NCBI RefSeq assembly: GCF_019320115.1 | Contig: NC_089584.1 | Location: 75,640,791 to 75,704,790, forward strand | DNA from: Miscanthus floridulus | Taxonomy: Eukaryota; Streptophyta; Magnoliopsida; Poales; Poaceae | Direction of reading: 5' to 3' | DNA length: 64,000 nt | In this document: one piece after another, positions 45,178 through 56,585 of the stretch | Layout of the letters: each line of letters starts with the position of its first letter | Position numbering within the stretch: the stretch's first letter is position 1 | Notes under the pieces: generated by a model | Database searches by the model: none | The model's input: only the letters and a program-made list of their open reading frames with translations | Told to the model about the DNA's origin: nothing | Translations under genes and position numbers: made by a program

Positions 45178-45543
45178 GCTAGTTGCCTTGCGCTAGTATC
45201 TAGGTCCTATCGCGATGACCTTTCTTTTGTTGGCATGTAACCTATTGTATGTTGCTTCGAACGTATGAGACTTGGCATGTGGTTGGAACTTGATTTCGAA
45301 TGCGATATCTGAACGCATAAAAAGTCCAATGTATGTATACTGGCAAATTTGGTTGTATGGACGCGATGTTTGCCGTTGAAGTAATTTGATTAAGTGTTGT
45401 TGTTTTAATTGAGATGCGATTGTTGTGCCTCTGTTTTATTGTATGAATTTATTCTCTCCAGTAAATTTAGTACGGCATAATTTTTCCTTCACTCGCAATT
45501 ATTGTAGCTTCACTCAATCATTACTTGTTGCTAAAATATGCAG
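45178..45543 (+). other. Tekay B spacer between ORF0 and gag
   Basis: 366 bp, AT-rich, no frame. Ends GTTGCTAAAATATGCAG immediately before the gag ATG, an acceptor-like sequence. Confidence 0.6.
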
Positions 45544-46650
45544 ATGACAAACACTCGCCAAACCACGTATGAGGCTGCTGAGACCGGTGCTAATGGTGCG
45601 GGGACCGGTGGTGGTGGTGGTGGAAACCACGGCAACAACAATGAGCCTCCCCATGAACTACATTTGCCACCTCCTCCCCCGTTTACCCCCGAGATGTTCC
45701 TCGCATAGTTGCTCGGGAGTCAGCGCAACGTGGAACAATCTCAGAAGAACATGGAGGATTTTCTGCGCACCATCGCCAACAACGTTCAATGTGGTAACAA
45801 TCAAGGTGGTGGCATGGGAGTGAACCAATATAGCAGCTTCAAAGATTTCATGGACACCAAGCCGCCAGTATTCAAGGAAGCAACAGAGCCACTCGATGCT
45901 GAGGAATGGATCAACACGATGGAAGATAAATTCCGTGTGTTGAGGTTGACTGAGGTGTTGAAAATGGAGTATGCTGCACTTCAGTTACAAGGACCGGCGG
46001 GAATGTGGTGGAAGCACCATCGCACCACCTTCCCTCCAAATGCTCAGATTTCTTGGAGAGAGTTTGCTGAGGCCTTCTGTGGAGTCTATATTCCACCCGG
46101 GCTGTCCGAAATGAAGTTGGGAGAGTTTCTGGTGTTGAACCAGGGCACCAAGACCGTGACGCAATATCTGCATGCCTTCAACAACTTGTGTCGCTATGCT
46201 CCCGACATGGTTGACACAGATGCTAAAAGGATAGCTAGTTTTAAGAGGGGTCTCAATCCAAAAATGATGAAGCATGTTGGTACCAACAACCGCGTCAGAT
46301 TCAATGACTTCATCAGCGACTGTCTAAAGCAGGAGAAGAATAACAACACCAGCACCGCAGCCAAGACATGCAAGAGAGCCTTTGAAGGTGGGCCATCGCA
46401 AGCTAGAGCACCTATGGGAGGTCGTCCTCCATATCGCCCATCGGCACCTGGCGCTAGATTCCAGCCACCTCAGCAAAGAAGTCAGACTTTCCGTGGACCC
46501 CAGAAGTCATACAAGATGGTAGTACAGTCCAACAAAGCAGCCGCAACTGCGGTATAAGGCAGTTCCAAGGGAGCTATGGGATCTGCCGGGACAGTGAGGG
46601 GACCCTGCTATAACTGTGATCAACCTGGCCATTTTTCGAGGTTTTGTTCA
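45544..46650 (+). pseudogene. gag: Tekay B gag
   Basis: ATG 45544 (M-T-N-T-R-Q-T-T) rather than the later TTG: the upstream 55 codons, broken by one TAG at 45706-45708, are clearly coding (Gly- and Pro-rich). Core: FKDFMDTKPPVFKEATEPLDAEEWI, LQGPAGMWWKHH, ISWREFAEAFCGVYIPPGL, FLVLNQGTKTVTQYLHAFNNLCRYAP (about 45840-46210). Basic tail, then a CCHC knuckle CYNCDQPGHFSRFC at 46606-46647 after a TAA at 46555-46557 that probably was CAA. It continues in frame into protease. The family's Gag forms the particle and binds RNA. Confidence 0.92.
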
Positions 46651-49600
46651 TACCCACCCAAGAAGAAGAAGCAGACTTATAATGCTAGAGTGCATAGTAC
46701 AATAGTGGATGAAATTCCTAAGGGAGAGCCCATCACTGCTGGTAAGTTTCCTATCAACGAAAACCCTGCAGTTGTTTTATTTGATTCTGGATCATCGCAT
46801 TCTTTTATGAGTCAAGCATTTGCACAGAAACATGAACAACTATGCACAGAATTGGGTTATGGTTACCATATAAGTTCAGCAGGGGCTAATGTTTTGACCA
46901 ACCGGATGGTTTGAGGGGCAACCCTTGAATTAGGTAGCAGGAAGTTCTGAGTGAACTTGATAGTTATGCCTGGATTAGTTTTGGATGTCATTATAGGGAT
47001 GAATTGGATGAAGGATTGGGGAGCAGTCATAGATACTGGAAGTCGAGTACTTACCCTTAAGGATCCCCTGGGTGAGGGTACTTTCCAAGTACCATTGCCT
47101 CGAAGAACAGACCTTATAAGTGTTACATGTGCTACGGCAGTCATTCCTATTCATCAGATTCCGATAGTGTGTGAATTTCCAGATGTATTCCCCGATGAGC
47201 TACCTGGTCTTCCGCCGGATTAGGAGATTGAGTTTGGAATTGAGTTAGTCCCCGGAACAGCTCTGATTTCAAGGAGACCCTATCGGATGCCTCCAGATGA
47301 GTTAGCTGAGCTGAAGAAGCAATTAGAAGATTTATCAAAAAGGGGTTTATTCAGCCAAGCAAGTCTGAATGGGGATGTCCCGCCTTGTTTGTGAAGAAAA
47401 AGAAAGAGGGCACATTGAGAATGTGCGTAGATTACAGGCCACTCAATGCTATGACCATAAAGAATAAGTATCCCTTGCCTCATATTGATGTTCTGTTTGA
47501 TCAATTATCCCAGGCCAAGGTGTTCTCAAAAATAGATTTGAGATCCGATTATCATTAGATTAAGATTAGGCCACAGGATATACCGAAAACTGCATTTTCC
47601 ACCAGATATGGGTTGTATGAGTATCTTGTCATGTCCTTTGGCTTGACAAATGCTCCTGCATACTTTATGTTTTTGATGAATACCATTTTCATGCCAGAAT
47701 TGGATAAGTTTGTGGTAGTATTCATCGATGACATTCTGGTGTACTCCGAGAATGAGAAAGATCATGAAGAGCATCTGAGAACTGTCTTGACCAGACTTAG
47801 GGATCATTAATTGTATGCTAAGTTTAGCAAATGTGAATTCTGGTTGAAGGAAGTTCCTTTCCTTGGTCACATTCTATCAAAGAATGGGGTTTCAGTCGAT
47901 CCAAGTAAGGTGCAAGAAGTTATAAATTGGAAAGCACCGACCATAGTTCCTGAGATTAGAAGTTTCTTAGGACTAGCCGGTTATTACCGTCGCTTTATAC
48001 CAGACTTTTCGAAGATTGCCAAACCAATGACAAGTCTCCTACAGAAGGATCATAAGTTTGTGTGGACAGAGGAGTGTGAAGCAGCTTTCCACACTTTACG
48101 GAAACTGTTGACCACTGCTCCTGTTCTAGCACAACCAGATATCGAGAAACCATTTGATGTGTTTTGCGACGCATCGAAGACTGGATTGGGTTGTGTTCTT
48201 ATGCAAGAAAGGAGAGTCATTGCTTATGCATCACGTCAATTGAGAAAGCACGAGGTCAACTATCCAACACATGATCTTGAACTTGCTGCAGTTATACACG
48301 CCCTAAAAATTTGGAGACATTATCTACTTGGTAATGTGTGCAACATTTTCACAGATCACAAGAGTCTTAAGTACATCTTTACCCAACTAGAGTTAAACAT
48401 GAGACAGCACAGATGGTTGGAATTGATCAAGGATTACAACTTGAATGTGCAATATCATCCTGGAAAAGCCAATGTAGTGGCAGATGCTTTAAGCAGAAAG
48501 TCACATTACTTGAATGTGCAGCCATTACTTGAAGATGGGTTCGATCTAATGCATCCTGCTATGTTACATAGTATTTAGATTAGTTGCTCTTTGGAGAGTA
48601 AGATAATAGAAGGCTACAAAACCGACAAGGGGATATTCCACATCAGAGAGAAAATAAAAGAAAAGTCGTCTCAACACTTTAAAGTGGATGAATAGGGCGT
48701 GTTGTGGTTTGACGACCGTCTTGTGATTCCCAAGGATCGAGAGCTTAGGAATAAACTCATGGATGAAGCTCACCTTTCTAAGCTATCTATCCATCCCGGA
48801 AGTAGTAAGATGTATCAAGAACTAAGATCTCGTTATTGGTGGACCAAAATGAAGAAAGAAATTATAGCATATGTTGTCAGATGTGACACATGTTGTCGAG
48901 TGAAAGCCATTCACATGAAACCTACCGGTATGTTGCAACCCTTGTCCGTCCCTAGTTGGAAGTGGGATGATATAAGTATGGATTTTATCACGGGTTTGCC
49001 CACTACTCAAAAAGGACATGATTCGATTTGGGTAATTGTGGACCGTCTTACCAAGACCGCTCATTTCTTGCCTATCAAAACAGATTACCGACCACCTCAA
49101 TATGCCGAGAAGTATATCGTAGAAATTGTGAGGTTGCATGGTATACCAAAGACCATAGTATTTGATAGAGGCTCACAGTTCACGGCTCACTTTTGGGAAC
49201 ATTTACACAAAGGCTTAGGAACTAGTTTGATTTGCAGTACCGCTTATCATCCTCAGACAGATGGTCAGACTGAATGAGTGAATGCTATTTTGGAGGATAT
49301 GTTAAGAGCCTGTGTATTGTCTTCTAAGGGATCATGGGAGTCATGGTTACCGTTAGCTGAGTTTTCTTATAATAATAGTTATCAAGAAAGCATCAAGATG
49401 GCTCCCTTTGAAGCTTTATATGGTAGAAGATGTAGAATACCATTGAATTAGGTCGAGCCTGGAGATAGAAGGTATTATGGCATTGACTTTGTAGAAGAAG
49501 TCGAGAAGAAAGTTCATATTATTTAGTAGAATATGAAAGCTGCCCAATCACGTCAGAAAAGTTATGCAAACAGAAGAAGAAGACCCCTTATGTTTGAAGT

Positions 49601-49835
49601 TGGTGACTATGTTTATCTGAAAGTCACGCCAATGAAGAAGAAAAGGTTTGGAGTCCGAAGAAAGCTTGCCGCGAGATTCGTAGGACCATACAAGATCTTG
49701 GAGCAAAGAGGTCCGGTAGCCAACAAGTTAGAGTTACCTGAGACAATGAGTACCATTTTCCCAGTTTTCCATGTATCACATCTCAAGAAATGTTTGCGTG
49801 TTTCGAAGGAAAGAATAGAACCTCGAGGTATCTAA
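46651..49835 (+). pseudogene. pol: Tekay B pol: protease, RT, RNase H, integrase
   Basis: Protease LFDSGSSHSF (about 46774-46803) and GMNWMKDW; a one-base frameshift near 47345 before RT; RT with [31 protein letters not shown], and FIDDILVYS at about 47725; RNase H with [29 protein letters not shown] (to about 48510); integrase from 48699 with HPGSSKMY, CDTCCRVKAIH, WVIVDRLTKTAHF, VFDRGSQF (catalytic Asp present), HPQTDGQTE (catalytic Glu present) directly followed by TGA at 49275-49277; then FEVGDYVYLKVTP and VFHVSHLKKCL. Nonsense codons near 47556, 47808, 48576, 48693, 49275, 49449 and 49527 are all explained by C-to-T. Catalytic residues are intact. Confidence 0.92.
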
Positions 49836-49990
49836 CTCAAATCAGATTTGGTGTATCATGAGCAACCAGTCCGGGTGTTAGACACTAAGGAATGTGCTAC
49901 TCAGAATAGTGTGGTGAAAACATACAAGATACAGTGGGATCATCATGATGAGGGAGATGCAACTTGGGAAATAGAATAGTATCTACAAAA
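49836..49990 (+). other. Tekay B integrase chromodomain
   Basis: In the integrase frame, after a TAA (49833-49835), the text EQPVRVLDTKECATQNSVVKT-Y-K-I-Q-W-D-H-H-D-E-G-D-A-T-W-E-I-E follows, then a TAG and YLQKAYEDFYN. The YKIQW...ATWE core with a closing helix is a chromovirus chromodomain. In relatives such domains bind chromatin marks and bias integration. This is the natural partner to consider for the H3-like ORF0. Confidence 0.85.
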
Positions 49991-50051
49991 AGCTTATGAA
50001 GATTTCTATAACAAATGGTTCGTAACCCAAATCTCGGGATGAGATTTTTAT

Positions 50052-50063
50052 AAGGGGGAGGGC
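50052..50063 (+). other. Tekay B polypurine tract
   Basis: AAGGGGGAGGGC lies directly before the 3' LTR and is preceded by CTCGGGATGAGATTTTTAT, which is shared with element C. Confidence 0.9.
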
Positions 50064-53000
50064 TGTAACACCTTGGTGTTATGCCTGCATTTAGTCACTG
50101 CAAATCATACATATCATGCATCATCAAGCATCCAAATCATACATGCCTAATCATGTAAATAACAATTGAAACATTGCTTCGAAACATTTGAAACATGTTG
50201 TGGGACCTGAATGTTGCATACCATTGTTAGAATTGTTTTGCCCTAATTTTGCTTGCTAGGTTAGTAAAACATGTTTGGCTACTATTGTAAATCATCTAGG
50301 ATTATTTAGTTCAATTTTTGGAGCAAGGTTTGTATTCAAAATAATTCAAAATTTTGCTTCCAAAGTAATTTCCCGAAAATTGGGGTTTTGAGTTAAACAT
50401 GGACTTTGATTTTACAATTCAAAATCTAGAAAGAATTTGGCTGTGGTCATAAAAGCAAAGTTGTAGAGAATTAAATTCTAATCAACTTTTATTTTTGGTA
50501 CATTTTCAAAAGATGTCATTTTCTTGCTCAAAATAATATTTAAAAGATGGCATTTAAAAATTCCTTGAAAATATAATTGAAAAATGGCTTTTTCTCCTTC
50601 GCGGGCCGCCGCCTCGCTTCTGGCCCACGGCCGAAGCCAGCCCAGCCAGCCTCTCGCCGCGCCGCGCCTGGCCTGCCTCCGTGCGCCTGCCTGCTGACGC
50701 GCCGCGCCGTGCGCCCGACCACGGCAGAGCTTGCCCGCCGCGTGGCGGCCATGCGCCGTCGACGCCGCCGCGCGTCGCAGCCGGTCTGCGCCCGCGCCCA
50801 CGCGCTTGCCTATTCCTGCCGTAGCCGGTGCGCTCGCTCGCTCATTCCTGCGCTGCCTCTCCTCTCCGCCAGAGCCGAGCGCCCCCAGCTCTGCCTCTCG
50901 CCGCGCCACCGTACCCGCCGGCGAAATCCGCCGCTGCTCCTCCACCTCGGCCAGCAATCACGCGCCCGCAGCTCCGCCTTGCTCTCCTTCAAGTCATGCT
51001 TGCGTTTGCGCCGACTGCCGAGCTCAGGTAGAGCCATCTCAAGCCTCGCCACCGCCGGCCATGGCGCCGCCGTGCTCGGGCGCCATGGAAGGCCCCTTCC
51101 TCCTCTTCTCCAACCCCGCCTAGCTACCCTACCACATTCGCCAGCTTCTCACGCATCATGTGCTCCCGCTAACTCGCCCTGTCTCAGCCAGAGATGGCCG
51201 CCGGCCTCGTGGCCGAGCCACGCTACCGCGACGTCGCAAGCGCCGGCATGGCCTCTGCCTCAGCCGAGCCAGGCCGAAAGGCCGTGGGCCGACACCCTAT
51301 CGGGTCACCTCCCCTTTCCCCTTCGCTCGGGCCGCGCAGGCCAAAAGCGGCCGTGGGCCAGCTGATTCCAGCGGGCTGGCCCAGTAGCGATTGAAGGAAT
51401 TGTTTTCAATTTATTCTTTATTATTTAAAAATAGAAATGGTTTGCAAAATGTTTGGATACTCAAAGTTGCTTCAAATCTGTTGAAATAAATTTGTCTAGG
51501 TTCCTTATCATCAGATCTACTTGGGAAAATTTCTGCATGTCATTTTTGAAATACTTTTCTATAGAACTTTATTTAATCATGTATATTGCTGATAACTTGA
51601 AAAATGTGTAGAAAAATCTATAAGCTTCAGAAAAATATGATTCCAAGTTTGTTAATCTTCTTATGTCATGTATTTCCTAGGAAAAATATGTTTCATGCAT
51701 GTGTTGTGGGAAAATTTTGAGGTGTAGTTCAAGTACCTTTAATGGCTGATTTTTGTTATTTTAGCTAGAGAGCGAACTTTGTATAAAACATGCATGTGAT
51801 AATTTTTGTACAGTAGTTGTATGCTATGAAGAACCTAGGAAAAATACTAACTCTGTTGTTTGACACTTTTCACAGTTCAAAGTATTTTTATGTTCATAAT
51901 CCTGCCATAGCTTGTTATTTTTGTGTAGGCTAATCCACTCATTCAAATACCATGAAAATCTGATAGTAGACTACTAGGGTAGTAATGTGCTATGGTAATT
52001 TTCTAAGATTTTTCTAAGCAAGAAAAATAGAGGTTGCTATTCAAACCTATTATTAATTAGGGTTTAATTAAGCAATGCTTTATGTGTTTAAGAAATTAGC
52101 AAAGCTTTGGTGTATCTTTGAAGCATTTCATAAGATATGTTGACTTAACATATTAGTAGTAGAAGAGAATGCAGTAGATAACATATGCTTGTAGTATATT
52201 TTCTTGGATGATGTTGACTACCTTGCATTTAAACATATCCATTGTATTCATCTCATCTGATGCACCGATTGCATAAGCACTTACGCACATTGCATCATAC
52301 AGGATCACAAACCGAGAACCCAGTCGTCATACCCGAGGAGCCCGAGGAGCAGTTCGAGGTGCAGCCGCAGGAAGTGCCCGAAGCCGACGAGGAGGACATT
52401 GAGGAACTTCTGGAGTGCCCTAATCACCGTCCAAGCTCCTTCGAGAGAGGCAAGCCCCAAAGCATTTTCTCCCAGTTTGCAATTATTAATTAAATGCTTT
52501 ACTTGATGCATTAAGTTCAGGAGTTGTTTGCAACCGTTGCTGTATTATACCTTGTTTACCTTTGTTATACTATATCCTTGTTACCCAGGTATCCGTAGTC
52601 GAGTCAATGCTTAGCTGGCTTAGACCGGTAGAAGTCAGGTGATTTCCTATCACCTGTGATCTATAGGTGGTTACCTAGATCTGCTTGGATAACTATGAAG
52701 TCATGGTATAACTAAGTGTTAAATGAAGTTGAGACTGGGCGGAGACTTGCAGAGTTTCAGACTGTAGTGTTTTCGTCTATGTCGATTAAGGACCGATCGT
52801 CGTTGGGCCTCGAGTCATGTTGAACGCATGCCTTACATTTAGCTGGCCGGATAAAGTACCTTTCGACCGTGAAGCTAGGAGATTATTCGGGCCGAGTAGA
52901 TTGCCCGCAGCGCACTGTGCCAGAGCAGGTGTGGTAGGACACGAGGGCGAGATGATAAGACCAAAGTGCAGTCAGTCGGCCCCCGGGTACATATGGTTCC

Positions 53001-53915
53001 TAGCAAACTCGAGATTCCTGGATAGTTGACTCAGTGATCAATATCTCACTTTAGCGGGTGAGTGAGGTTTGTGTAAGGAATAAATCACTAGCTGGTTAGA
53101 AATTGATTCGAATCGCCATCGCTCCTGGGTAGTGAGCACTTGACTTGAGTTACTTCATCGTAGTAAATGTTTATGGAACACTTGGACAGTTATAATGAAT
53201 ATGACAGTATGGAAGTTGTTTAATGATCATGGGTTGTCATTATCCGCTTAATCATGTGTTTGCTCTAGTATAGGTGCAAATCTAGTCGATAGGTTAATAA
53301 TAATTAAATTGACAATAATGCTTCTAGAAAGGTTCTTGAAATGCTAAAAATACTTCTTTTGCAAATGAGTCAGCTACCCTACTATAAAGCCCTTCATAAT
53401 CCTTGGTGTCATTTATTTTCGGTTATGTCGGGTAAGTCTAGCTGAGTACCTTCTCATACTCAGGGTTTTATTCCCACTTGTTGTAGATGGGCAGATGTAT
53501 TATGGCTACTATATCAACTGCCTTTATCCTGTGATGGGTGATGCTTAGGACCATGGGCATGGTCATTCCTTATGTCTCGTCTGATGCTTTTGTTGGAGAT
53601 GATCATTCGCTGGCACTATATTCAAACTCCGCGTGAGTGTGTGTGTGGTTTGAACAAATGACTTCCGCTACTTTTATTCGAACTGGTTTTGTAATAACTA
53701 TGTTGAAACTCTGATGTATCTAAGATTGTGAACTTTTATGTAATATGTGATGGTGACCACTAAACTTATTACGATCTTAGCTGGAATGGAAGTTGGTTTG
53801 AAATCCTTCATGATTTCATGGACTACCGGGTTATACGGGCTTAAGTTTGCTAAATCGTCTGCTCTGGCGGATGATTTTCTTACTTAATTTCGTATAATTG
53901 GTCGGTTCTGTTACA
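50064..53915 (+). repeat. Tekay B 3' LTR
   Basis: 3852 bp, TGTAACACC...GTTACA, nearly collinear with 39510-43397 apart from about 36 bp missing in the GC-rich segment (after 50650). It contains a 262-codon plus-strand open frame (50577-51365) without recognisable domains. Confidence 0.93.
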
Positions 53916-53920
53916 GGTGC
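53916..53920. repeat. Target-site duplication of Tekay B (right)
   Basis: GGTGC, identical to 39505-39509. Confidence 0.93.
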
Positions 53921-54500
53921 CGATGGTGATGACCCCGCGGGGGCCCGACATCTTCAGCTTAAGGTACGTATAGTTGGGGACAGCCATGAACTTCGCGTAG
54001 CATGGTCGTCCTTGGATGGCATGGAAGTTCCTAGGAACCCCACTACTTCGAAGGTGGGGGTCTTAGTCCTATAATTGGACCGAACCCCAAAAGTGACGGA
54101 TAGATCGATCTACCCAGTGGCACGGCCTGCCTACCAGGCACGACACCATGGAAAGGCGCTCGGATGGGGTGGAGGTTCATTCGATCAACGCCCATCTCGT
54201 CAAGCGTCTTGGCGTACATGATGTTGAGGCCGCTGCCTCCATCCATTAGTACTTTTGTGAGCCGCTTTGGGCTGATGATTGGATCAACAACAAGTGGGTA
54301 CCTTCCCAGGTGTGGGATGGCATTTGGATGGTTAGTCTGGTCGAAGGTTATGGCGGATTCTGACCACCGGAGGAAGGTAGCCATGGCCGGTCTGGCCTTA
54401 TAGACCTCGCGGCACGCGACCTTCGGGCGGCGTTTGGAATCATAGGCCGCTGATCCTCCAAAGATCATGAGAGTGCCGTTTGGAGTCGGGAAGATGTCAT
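53921..54500 (-). pseudogene. Tat B protease region
   Basis: The minus strand reads MIFGGSAAYDSKRRPKVACREVY (54468 down), FLRWSESAITFDQTNHPN, YPLVVDPIISPKRLTKVLMDGGSGLNIMYAKTLDEMG with the aspartic protease D-G-G-S motif (about 54240), then FHGVVPG, and after a frameshift GRPCYAKFMAVPNYTYLKLKM up to the Tekay B insertion. This is the PR-to-RT linker of a Tat pol. The protease would process Gag-Pol. Confidence 0.87.
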
Positions 54501-56558
54501 CCTTCTCCTCTATGTCATCTGTGGTGGGGGCAGGTACCTTCCCCTACTCCCCTTTGTTGAGGCCCCGGACAAGTATTTGCGCATGAGGCCACAATCCTTG
54601 TATAGGTGTTTGGCCAGGAAGGCATGGTTTGGGCATGGACCCTTGAGCATTTTTTCAAAGTGGTTCAAAGTGCCCTCCGCAGGCTTCTGGCCACCTCTGT
54701 GGTTGGCAGCGGCCACAAGCGAGTTGTCACACTATTGCTTCTTATTCTTTCTTTTGGTAGGACGGTCGGAGGTGCCCTCGCCGATGTCATCGTCCTGCCT
54801 CGCCTTGCCGTCGGAGCGGTCAAAGATGGCTCCGACCGCCTCCTCTCCTAAGGCATGACTAGTGGCGATGTCCAGGAGTTCCTTGGTAGTCCGCAGGCCC
54901 CTGCGCCCCAGCTTGTGGACCAGGGATTCACATGTTGTCCCAGATAGGAAGGCTCCTATCACATCGGCGTCGGTGACGTTAGGGAGCTCATTGCACTGCC
55001 GAGAGAAGCATCGAATGTACCTGTGGAGGGTTTCATCGGCCTTCTGGTGGTAGTTCTAGAGGTCCCATGGGTTTCTGGGGTGTTTGTACATGCCCTGGAA
55101 GTTCCCCATGAAGATCTCCATCTGATCCGCCCAACTTTGAATGGCATTGGACGGTAGGTGCTCCAACCATGCTCGCGCCGAATCGGCCAAGAACAGTGGG
55201 AGATTGTTAATAATGAAATCGTTATCACTCGCACCACCAGCCTAACATGCAAGCCAATAGTCTTTGAGCCAAAGCCCAGGATTTGTTTCCCCAGAATATT
55301 TAGGGATGTTGGTAGGCGGTCGGTACCTTAGTGGGAATGTAGCGTTGAGGATGTGTCAGTCAAAGGCCTGAGGGCCTAGCAGGCCAGGGCTCAAGCTTCG
55401 TTCCTTGCCGCTATCATAGTATCCACCATGGTGGGGATGGTAGCCATGGTGGGCTGCCTCTCCTACATCGCCGTGGGTGCGCCTATGGGCGTCGATGGTG
55501 ATGCGCACGTCATGGTCGTGGCCGAGACGTTGATGCACCAGGACGGCAGAGGGCTGCCTATCGCCTGGCAGTGTCTGGTGAATGGACGTGTCCTTGGTGG
55601 GGCACACCAAGGGCGTACGCTGGCTGGCGTTGGGCTTGCATCATCAGGACAATGAACTTTCTGCCTGCTGCGCCACCGCACGCTCGAGCAACGTGCGAAT
55701 TTCTCGACGGGCACGGCGATCCTCGAACATCGCGGCCTCCGGTAGGCTGTGAAGCAAGGTGGTTGCTGCAGCGATGTTTTGGCTCGCCCGAGCGAAGTGA
55801 GGAAGGGTCCCATCATTGGTGAGGATCCTTTGGTGTATGGTGCTAGCCATGGCGCGCGCGTGCCCCCCGTCTATGTGGCGTTCAATCTCACGATTGATGT
55901 CTGTGTACTCTCGGACGAGCCCTTGCCTAGCCTCATCGATCTCCAGCTTGTAGGCCCTCAGCTACTCCATCCTTAGGCGAGATGGGGCCACCGCCTCCTC
56001 CCCAGACATGCCGCTAGGGTTGCTTGTTGGGGTGGCCTCTTCCTCGGAGACACTTTTGATGTGCCCCTCGAGGGTCTATGCCATGAAGCATTCTTGGGAA
56101 GGGTGGTGGCTCCCCCCGCTAGAGTCCAAGCTAGAGAATGATCCTAGCTCCTCCATGAGGAGCCTATGGAGAGTCTTCATATCATGTTCAATTGTCCCCA
56201 CGAACTCGCTATCCGTGGGTGGCTGAACCATACATAGTGCCAGAAGGTGGCCAGCGGTCACCGTAGCGTTGCGGAGACCGAACGGAAATGCTACCGGGGC
56301 GCTTCATACGGGGTCTTCGAGGGATAGGGTGATGCAGCGTGGGTCCTCCTGGGATAACTAGGGTCCACGGGAGTCACCTGACTGACCCTCAAGCCTCTAG
56401 TGGCTGAGGCTGATGGAAGGGAGAGACTGCATGGCCATGTGGGCTAGCGCCAGCTCTCCTCCTAGTGTAACGATGAAATCTAGGTTACCGAAATGCATGT
56501 GTGCGCTCGGGACCCAGCTAATTGCGTGGGTGGCCATCTGAGGCCTGATTTGGAACAT
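54500..56558 (-). pseudogene. gag: Tat B gag
   Basis: Begins at ATG 56558, 7 nt past the PBS, reading M-F-Q-I-R-P-Q-M-A. Then a long N-terminal region with helices (VREYTDINREIERHIDGGHARA about 55880), a histidine-rich stretch (about 55480-55420), and the gag core LRYRPPTNIPKYSGETNPGLWLKDY (about 55330), LPLFLADSARAWLEHLPSNAIQSWAD, QGMYKHPRNPWDL, CNELPNVTDADVIGAFLSGTTC, KELLDIATSHALGEEAVGAIFD (to about 54800), and NHFEKMLKGPCPNHAFLAKHLYKDC (about 54640). Multiple TAG codons (56399, 56100, 55360 and others). Typical of grass Tat/Retand-type gag and distinct from the Tat A gag. Confidence 0.87.
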
Positions 56559-56564
56559 GTAAAG

Positions 56565-56585
56565 TCCCCTACCTGGCACGCCAAC
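56565..56585 (-). other. Tat B primer-binding site
   Basis: On the element strand GTTGGCGTGCCAGGTAGGGGA follows the 5' LTR directly. Same motif as Tat A at 17921-17940. Confidence 0.8.

Larger units (their letters stand above)
39510..53915 (+). mobile_element. Tekay B: full-length Ty3/gypsy chromovirus with H3-tail ORF0
   Basis: 14.4 kb, plus orientation: 5' LTR 39510-43397, PBS 43400-43411, leader, ORF0 44188-45177, spacer, gag-pol 45544 to about 49987 with a terminal chromodomain, PPT 50052-50063, 3' LTR 50064-53915. The perfect GGTGC duplication and closely similar LTRs make it the youngest insertion in the window. Despite that, gag-pol contains about a dozen C-to-T type stops and a frameshift, so it either decayed very quickly or was mobilised in trans as a defective copy. 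Confidence 0.92.

Noticed and set aside
50577..51365. 262-codon plus-strand frame in the Tekay B 3' LTR (and 221 codons at 40202-40867)
   Set aside because: Arises from GC-rich composition; overlapping frames are open on both strands, the start differs between the LTRs and no domain is visible.
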